Of a DNA stretch of 11,059 nt, positions 7,310 to 11,059 are shown piece after piece. The first letter of the stretch is position 1; each line of letters opens with the position of its first letter. Where the stretch lies: the NCBI GenBank assembly GCA_002731905.1, contig PCBV01000048.1, positions 1 through 11,059 of the forward strand, read 5' to 3'. Under the pieces are notes generated by a model. The model had not been told where the DNA came from. It ran no database searches and saw nothing but the letters and a program-made list of their open reading frames with translations. Origin of the DNA: Methanobacteriota archaeon (GTDB lineage Archaea; Thermoplasmatota; Poseidoniia; MGIII; CG-Epi1). The translations under genes and the position numbers were made by a program.

Positions 7310-7762
7310 ATGGGTGAAGAGGAGCTTTCACTAACCGGAGAGCAGGTCAACCTGTCACAGTATGTCAAGGACGAGGGTGGCATCTGGAGCCTGCGACAGA
7401 TTGAGAAGGTGCGCGGCTGGAACCGCATCGAGTATGGAGCTGGCCTTTCGGGCAAGAACACGCCAGCGACGGCACTATCGATGAACCGCGCCTACATTCC
7501 ACCTGGCGGGGTCGCGAAGGCGCACATCCATGTCGATTTCGACGTGATGGTTTACCTGCTTAAGGGTAGCGTGCGGCACGAGTACGGACCCGGCTGCCGC
7601 AAGTCGGTCGTCCACTCGGAGGGCGACATGTTCTACATCGAGCCAGGGTTGCCGCACGAAGTGTTCAACTGCTCCGACGATGAGTGGGTCCACGCAGTTG
7701 TCGCACGCTCCGACGCTTCCGAATGGCAGAATATCGCGCCGTACGACCGAGACTCCGAGTAG
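7310..7762 (+). CDS. Small single-domain cupin protein
   Basis: A 150-residue cupin of unknown substrate. The first cupin motif is GGVAKAHIHVDFDVMVYLLKG (66-86) with metal-ligand candidates H72 and H74 and Asp (D78) where most cupins carry Glu. The second motif is GDMFYIEPGLPHEVFN (105-120) with the third ligand H116 and the closing Asn. A metal-binding beta-barrel is therefore well supported. Residues 1-55 precede the barrel. Cupins range from dioxygenases and isomerases to lyases and sensors, so no reaction is assigned. It is read in the same direction as the sulfur amino-acid operon, but that operon has its own TATA box 3 bases after this stop, so a shared function is only a guess. Starts with ATG; no Shine-Dalgarno is visible, in line with a short or absent leader. 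Confidence 0.85.
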   Translation: MGEEELSLTGEQVNLSQYVKDEGGIWSLRQIEKVRGWNRIEYGAGLSGKNTPATALSMNRAYIPPGGVAKAHIHVDFDVMVYLLKGSVRHEYGPGCRKSVVHSEGDMFYIEPGLPHEVFNCSDDEWVHAVVARSDASEWQNIAPYDRDSE

Positions 7763-7764
7763 CA

Positions 7765-7770
7765 TTATAA
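7765..7770 (+). promoter_or_regulatory. TATA box for the transsulfuration operon
   Basis: TTATAA lies just after the cupin stop and is centred about 25-26 bases before the ATG at 7793. This predicts a leaderless transcript for the CBS-type gene and the genes behind it. Confidence 0.6.
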
Positions 7771-7773
7771 CTG

Positions 7774-7787
7774 CCCGGGAATCCGGG
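7774..7787. promoter_or_regulatory. Inverted repeat between TATA box and start, candidate operator
   Basis: CCCGG, a 4-base GAAT spacer, then CCGGG form a perfect 5-bp inverted repeat lying between the TATA box and the predicted transcription start. A protein bound here would block transcription initiation. It has no following T-tract, so it does not look like a terminator for the cupin gene. A chance occurrence in GC-rich DNA is possible. Confidence 0.3.
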
Positions 7788-7792
7788 ACGCG

Positions 7793-9211
7793 ATGGGCGA
7801 CGGCGCCGGTAGCGGACAGGTGCCAGCCAGTAAGTCAATTCACGACAGCATACTAACAGCAATTGGAGATACCCCGCTGGTGCGTCTGCCGACAGGATTC
7901 GAGCCCGGTATTTCTTGTGAAATTTTACTCAAGATTGAGTTTATGAATCCAGGTGGTAGCATCAAGGACCGTATTGGCCTCTTCATGGTCCGAGAAGCTG
8001 AGCGGAAGGGACTCCTCAAGCCCGGTGCGCGCATCGTGGAGTGCTCATCTGGGAATACCGGTGCTGGTCTCAGTTTGGTAGCGGCCGCGCTGGGATACCC
8101 CATTACGATAGTTATTCCAGACAAGATGAGTCAGGAGAAAATTGACGTCCTGCGTGCCTATGGGGCAGATGTGGTGATTACCCCGGCCAACGTCCCCGTC
8201 GACCATCCCGATCATTATACCCAGAAAGCACGTAGGATTGCGGAGGAAACCCCTGGTGCGTGGTGGCCCAACCAGTACCATAACCCAGACAACACGGCGG
8301 CCCACTACCGGACCACAGGCTCTGAAATCTGGCGCCAGTGCGAGGGTCGCTTGGATGCCTTTGTCGCTGGCGCCGGGACCGGAGGCACCCTCGCCGGCGT
8401 CGCTCGCTACCTGAAAGAGCAGGACCCTTCAGTCCAAGTTGTGGGTGTAGACCCTCCTGGTTCGATTCTGGCAGACTACTGGAAGACCGGTGAGTTAGTT
8501 GAGCCTGGTTTCTACTTCGTGGAGGGAGTGGGCGAGGAGGAAGTTCCGGCCGCCTGGGACCCGGAGGTTGTAGACGATTACCTAGTAGTCAAAGATGCAG
8601 ATTCCTTTGCCATGGCGCGTCGACTAGCGCTGGCGACGGGGATTTTCGGCGGGGGATCTACAGGTATGAACCTTGTCGCCGCTCTCGAGGTCGCCCGTAA
8701 GCTTCCCGCAGACGCGCGTGTGGTGACTTTGGTCCCTGACTCCGGACGCGCCTATCTGAGCAAGGTCTACAGCGAGGACTGGCTGCGCGACCTCGGCCTC
8801 CTGCCGGCGACCCCCTCTGCTGATGCTACGGTCGCTGATTTGGTGCGTGACGGTGCCCGGGCATGGGTCAAGCCGAGTGAGACCCTCTACTGGGCGGCCC
8901 GACACCTGGGAGAGCGTGGAGTTCGCCCGCTCCCTGTCGTTGAAAAAGAGGGTGGCCCGTTGCTGGGTGTAGTTGACGAGGAGCGGGTCCTAGAGCTACT
9001 GGCTACCGGCGAGGACCTGGAACATTTATTCGTGCGAGATTACCTTGCGGAAGCCGGACCTGTCCTTGACGCCAGTGCTCCCTGGAGAGAAGCATTGACT
9101 GCCCTGGCCGACCATGAACGGGTTCTGGTCCGAGAGGAGGAGGGCTGGGCACCTCTGGAGCGACGCGATGTGTTAAGAGCACTTCCACGTCTGGACCACG
9201 GGAGCAAGTGA
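7793..9211 (+). CDS. Cystathionine beta-synthase-type PLP enzyme with C-terminal CBS-domain pair
   Basis: A 472-residue fold-type II PLP enzyme that probably condenses homocysteine with serine (or an activated serine) to cystathionine. The catalytic region spans about residues 15-335. K58 in GGSIKDR is the PLP lysine, SSGNTG (85-90) the substrate loop, GAGTGGT (193-199) the phosphate loop, and GGGSTGMN (286-293) carries the serine that contacts the pyridine nitrogen. DSGRAYLSKVYSEDW (316-330) is a characteristic CBS/cysteine-synthase ending. Residues 342-461 form a divergent pair of CBS domains, which in this family can bind adenosyl ligands and regulate activity. No heme-binding N-terminal extension is present. 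Cysteine synthase is the main alternative, but the length, the CBS pair and the neighbouring gamma-family genes favour cystathionine beta-synthase. Its stop overlaps the next start by one base. Confidence 0.88.
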   Translation: MGDGAGSGQVPASKSIHDSILTAIGDTPLVRLPTGFEPGISCEILLKIEFMNPGGSIKDRIGLFMVREAERKGLLKPGARIVECSSGNTGAGLSLVAAALGYPITIVIPDKMSQEKIDVLRAYGADVVITPANVPVDHPDHYTQKARRIAEETPGAWWPNQYHNPDNTAAHYRTTGSEIWRQCEGRLDAFVAGAGTGGTLAGVARYLKEQDPSVQVVGVDPPGSILADYWKTGELVEPGFYFVEGVGEEEVPAAWDPEVVDDYLVVKDADSFAMARRLALATGIFGGGSTGMNLVAALEVARKLPADARVVTLVPDSGRAYLSKVYSEDWLRDLGLLPATPSADATVADLVRDGARAWVKPSETLYWAARHLGERGVRPLPVVEKEGGPLLGVVDEERVLELLATGEDLEHLFVRDYLAEAGPVLDASAPWREALTALADHERVLVREEEGWAPLERRDVLRALPRLDHGSK

Positions 9212-10395
9212 TGTCTAACCCCGACAAACACGTCCCCCCCAAACGAGACCCCGATGCCCGTTTCGGGACCCGTGCAGTCCACGCCGGGTGGGAGCCCGAT
9301 GACCGGACCGGTGCAATCATGCCCCCAGTTTACCTGACCAGTACCTTCGTCCAGGACGGACCCGGCCAGCCACGGGGTGGCTACGAGTATACTCGCACCC
9401 AGAACCCTACCCGTTTTGCCCTGCAGGACGCGCTGGCCGATGTTGAGGGCGGGGCTGCTGCCTTTACGTTCGCTTCAGGGATGGCCGCTATTCACACCCT
9501 GCTGCTCACACTCAAGCAAGGTGATCTGATTGTTTCCGGCAATGACCTCTATGGTGGCACCCACCGACTTTTCAACCGAATCGAGGAGCGTTTCGGAATC
9601 CAGGTCCTGTACGTGGACACGAGTGACCCTGCAGTCCTGGCTGACCTACCCGCCGACACGCGTTTGCTCTATGTCGAGACTCCTTCCAATCCGCTGCTGG
9701 CTCTCACATCGCTCGAGCAGGCCGTCGCTGGCGCTCGCAAGGTTGGTGCTGAGGTGGCAGTGGACAACACCTTTGCCTCTCCTGCTCTTCAGCGTCCCAT
9801 CGAGTTCGGAGCCGACTACGTAATCCATTCCACCACTAAGTACATCGGCGGTCACAGCGACGTGGTTGGCGGGGCCATCGTGGTGCGGGACGAGGCCCGC
9901 ATTGATGAGCTCTGGTTCCATCAGAACGCCTCAGGCACTGCAAATTCTCCCTTTGATGCCTTCCTGACCCTCCGCGGACTGCGCACCCTTGAGGTCCGTA
10001 TGGAGCGACACTGTGCCAACGCCAGCGCACTGGCCGAATTCCTAGTCGAACACCCTGGTGTAGGGCGCGTCCTCTATCCTGGCCTCCCTGACCATCCGGG
10101 ACACGAAATAGCCCGACACCAGATGGATGGGTTTGGTGGTATGTTAGCTTTTGAGGTTCCTGGCGGAGTCCCACAGGCGACAGCCCTGGTCAAGGATGTC
10201 CGAATCTTCCAGCTGGCTGAATCGCTGGGCGGCGTGGAGTCGTTGATTGAGCTCCCGGCACCGATGACCCACGCCTCGGTCCCGGAAGAGGAACGATTGG
10301 CCAAGGGCATTGCGGATGGCCTAGTGCGCCTCTCGGTCGGTATCGAGAATTTTGAGGACCTGCGTGATGACCTGGAGAGGGCACTCGACCAGTAG
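9211..10395 (+). CDS. Cystathionine gamma-lyase / gamma-synthase family PLP enzyme
   Basis: A 394-residue Cys/Met-metabolism PLP enzyme. Together with the upstream CBS-type enzyme it would complete reverse transsulfuration by splitting cystathionine to cysteine. Motifs: FGTRAVHAGWEP near the N-terminus, YEYTRTQNPTR (the Tyr/Arg that bind PLP phosphate from the partner subunit), ASGMAAIHT, DLYGGTHRLF, VDNTFASP, the PLP lysine K210 in HSTTKYIGGHSD, and ESLGGVESLIELPAPMTHAS. The YGGT motif lacks the Cys of methionine gamma-lyase (YGCT), so that activity is unlikely; gamma-synthase remains possible. The ATG at 9211 is preferred over the adjacent GTG at 9208: it makes the one-base TGATG overlap and has GGGAG 6 bases upstream. 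Alanine codons are 3 GCG of 44, very unlike the next gene. Confidence 0.9.
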   Translation: MSNPDKHVPPKRDPDARFGTRAVHAGWEPDDRTGAIMPPVYLTSTFVQDGPGQPRGGYEYTRTQNPTRFALQDALADVEGGAAAFTFASGMAAIHTLLLTLKQGDLIVSGNDLYGGTHRLFNRIEERFGIQVLYVDTSDPAVLADLPADTRLLYVETPSNPLLALTSLEQAVAGARKVGAEVAVDNTFASPALQRPIEFGADYVIHSTTKYIGGHSDVVGGAIVVRDEARIDELWFHQNASGTANSPFDAFLTLRGLRTLEVRMERHCANASALAEFLVEHPGVGRVLYPGLPDHPGHEIARHQMDGFGGMLAFEVPGGVPQATALVKDVRIFQLAESLGGVESLIELPAPMTHASVPEEERLAKGIADGLVRLSVGIENFEDLRDDLERALDQ

Positions 10396-10397
10396 AC

Positions 10398-11059
10398 ATG
10401 AGTGATGAAAGCTCGCAGGGACAGGCGACTCGCGCGGTGCATTCCGGTGCTGCGCCGGCGAAGAAGGCGATTAACACACCTATCTACCAGTCGAGCACAT
10501 TCCTGCTCGATGACGAGGGTTACGCTCAGTGGAAGGCGGGCGACCCGGAAGCGTCAATCTACACGCGCTACAACAACCCCACGCTAACAGCTGCTGCACA
10601 GAAACTCGCGGCGCTTGAGGGTGCCGAGAAGGGACTTGTGTTCTCATCGGGGATGGCAGCTATCCACGCCACGCTGCTGGCGTTCCTCGGTCAGGGTGAC
10701 CGTATAGTGACTACGCGTGACCTCTATGGTGGCACCTACATGCTGTTGACGCAGGACTTCCCGCGCTTCGGCATCGAGGTCGAGTTCATCGACTTGCAGG
10801 ACTTGGAGGCAACAGAGGCGACCCTCGCCTCGGCACCGACGGCGGTGCTGCACTGTGAAACTATTTCCAACCCAGCGCTCAAGGTGCTCGACCTGCCGGC
10901 GCTGGCGAAGCTGGCGCACGCGCACGGTGCCAAGGCAATTGTCGATAATACGTTCGCGTCACCCCTCCATTGCCGCCCGCTCGAGCAGGGTTTTGACTTG
11001 GTGCTGCACTCGGTCACGAAATACCTGAACGGCCACTCCGACATCATTGGTGGTGCCGT
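10398..11059 (+). CDS. Second Cys/Met-metabolism PLP enzyme (gamma-synthase/lyase family), partial (3' end off window)
   Basis: The frame opens with ATG two bases after the previous stop and runs off the right edge after 220 codons, a little over half of the usual length near 400. Motifs match the family: ATRAVHSGAAP, TPIYQSSTF, YTRYNNPT, SSGMAAIHA, DLYGGTYML, ETISNPALKVLD, VDNTFASPL and the PLP lysine K208 in HSVTKYLNGHSD. It is a paralogue of the preceding gene: around the PLP lysine 28 of 44 aligned residues are identical by my count. It too has YGGT and not YGCT, so it is probably not a methionine gamma-lyase. Gamma-synthase, gamma-lyase or O-acylhomoserine sulfhydrylase are all possible. 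Alanine codons here are 18 GCG of 33, which sets it apart from its neighbour. Confidence 0.9.
   Translation, partial: MSDESSQGQATRAVHSGAAPAKKAINTPIYQSSTFLLDDEGYAQWKAGDPEASIYTRYNNPTLTAAAQKLAALEGAEKGLVFSSGMAAIHATLLAFLGQGDRIVTTRDLYGGTYMLLTQDFPRFGIEVEFIDLQDLEATEATLASAPTAVLHCETISNPALKVLDLPALAKLAHAHGAKAIVDNTFASPLHCRPLEQGFDLVLHSVTKYLNGHSDIIGGA

Noticed and set aside
7310..7762. Cupin as a DMSP lyase or cysteine dioxygenase, suggested by marine/sulfur context
   Set aside because: Nothing beyond the general cupin motifs supports either; assigning it from context would be a guess.
7774..7787. Inverted repeat as a transcription terminator of the cupin gene
   Set aside because: It lacks a T-tract and lies within the downstream promoter; archaeal termination usually relies on T-runs.
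9211..11059. Methionine gamma-lyase assignment for the two tandem PLP enzymes
   Set aside because: Both have YGGT where methionine gamma-lyases carry the Cys of YGCT.

Overview
The window looks like a gene-dense archaeal chromosome fragment. The best single marker is an archaeal DNA primase large subunit (PriL, 3276-4664) with its four iron-sulfur cysteines. TATA-like elements sit about 24-29 bases upstream of start codons, with almost no room for a 5' leader, which is the pattern of archaeal leaderless transcripts. Surface proteins rich in N-X-S/T sequons and very acidic stretches fit a marine euryarchaeon, possibly of the Thermoplasmatota/Marine Group II-III type. That taxonomic placement is inference; the archaeal assignment is much firmer. 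No rRNA, tRNA, CRISPR array, insertion sequence or phage gene was seen, and no gap between genes exceeds 80 bases.

Layout. (1) Bases 1-3223, minus strand: a three-gene operon read right to left. It encodes an ABC ATPase, an ABC-2 (NosY-like) permease with a large sequon-rich outer loop, and a membrane-anchored surface protein with a pilin-like N-terminus and a lamin-tail domain, which runs off the left edge. All three genes overlap by 1-8 bases. (2) Bases 3276-4664, plus strand: priL, divergent from the ABC operon and apparently sharing one TATA box with it. (3) Bases 4671-7234, minus strand: an HD-domain phosphohydrolase followed 17 bases later by a single-pass membrane protein whose cytoplasmic side has an acidic tract, a lysine-rich tract and zinc-ribbon-like cysteines. 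The membrane gene converges on priL with a 6-base gap. (4) Bases 7310-7762, plus strand: a small cupin with its own promoter. (5) Bases 7793-11059, plus strand: a sulfur amino-acid operon with a cystathionine beta-synthase-type enzyme carrying a C-terminal CBS pair and two tandem cystathionine gamma-lyase/synthase-family enzymes, the second cut by the right edge.

How they work together. The CBS-type enzyme and the first gamma-family enzyme would together allow homocysteine to cysteine conversion (reverse transsulfuration). The second gamma-family enzyme may run a related reaction such as gamma-synthase or sulfhydrylase. The ABC pair probably exports, or helps assemble, something at the cell surface, with the lamin-tail protein as a plausible partner. 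I found no clear-cut novel defence or mobile system. The best leads are the pilin/lamin-tail protein tied to an ABC exporter, the charge-segregated membrane zinc-ribbon protein, the extra C-terminal region of PriL, the shared bidirectional TATA box, and the codon-use mismatch between the two tandem PLP enzymes.
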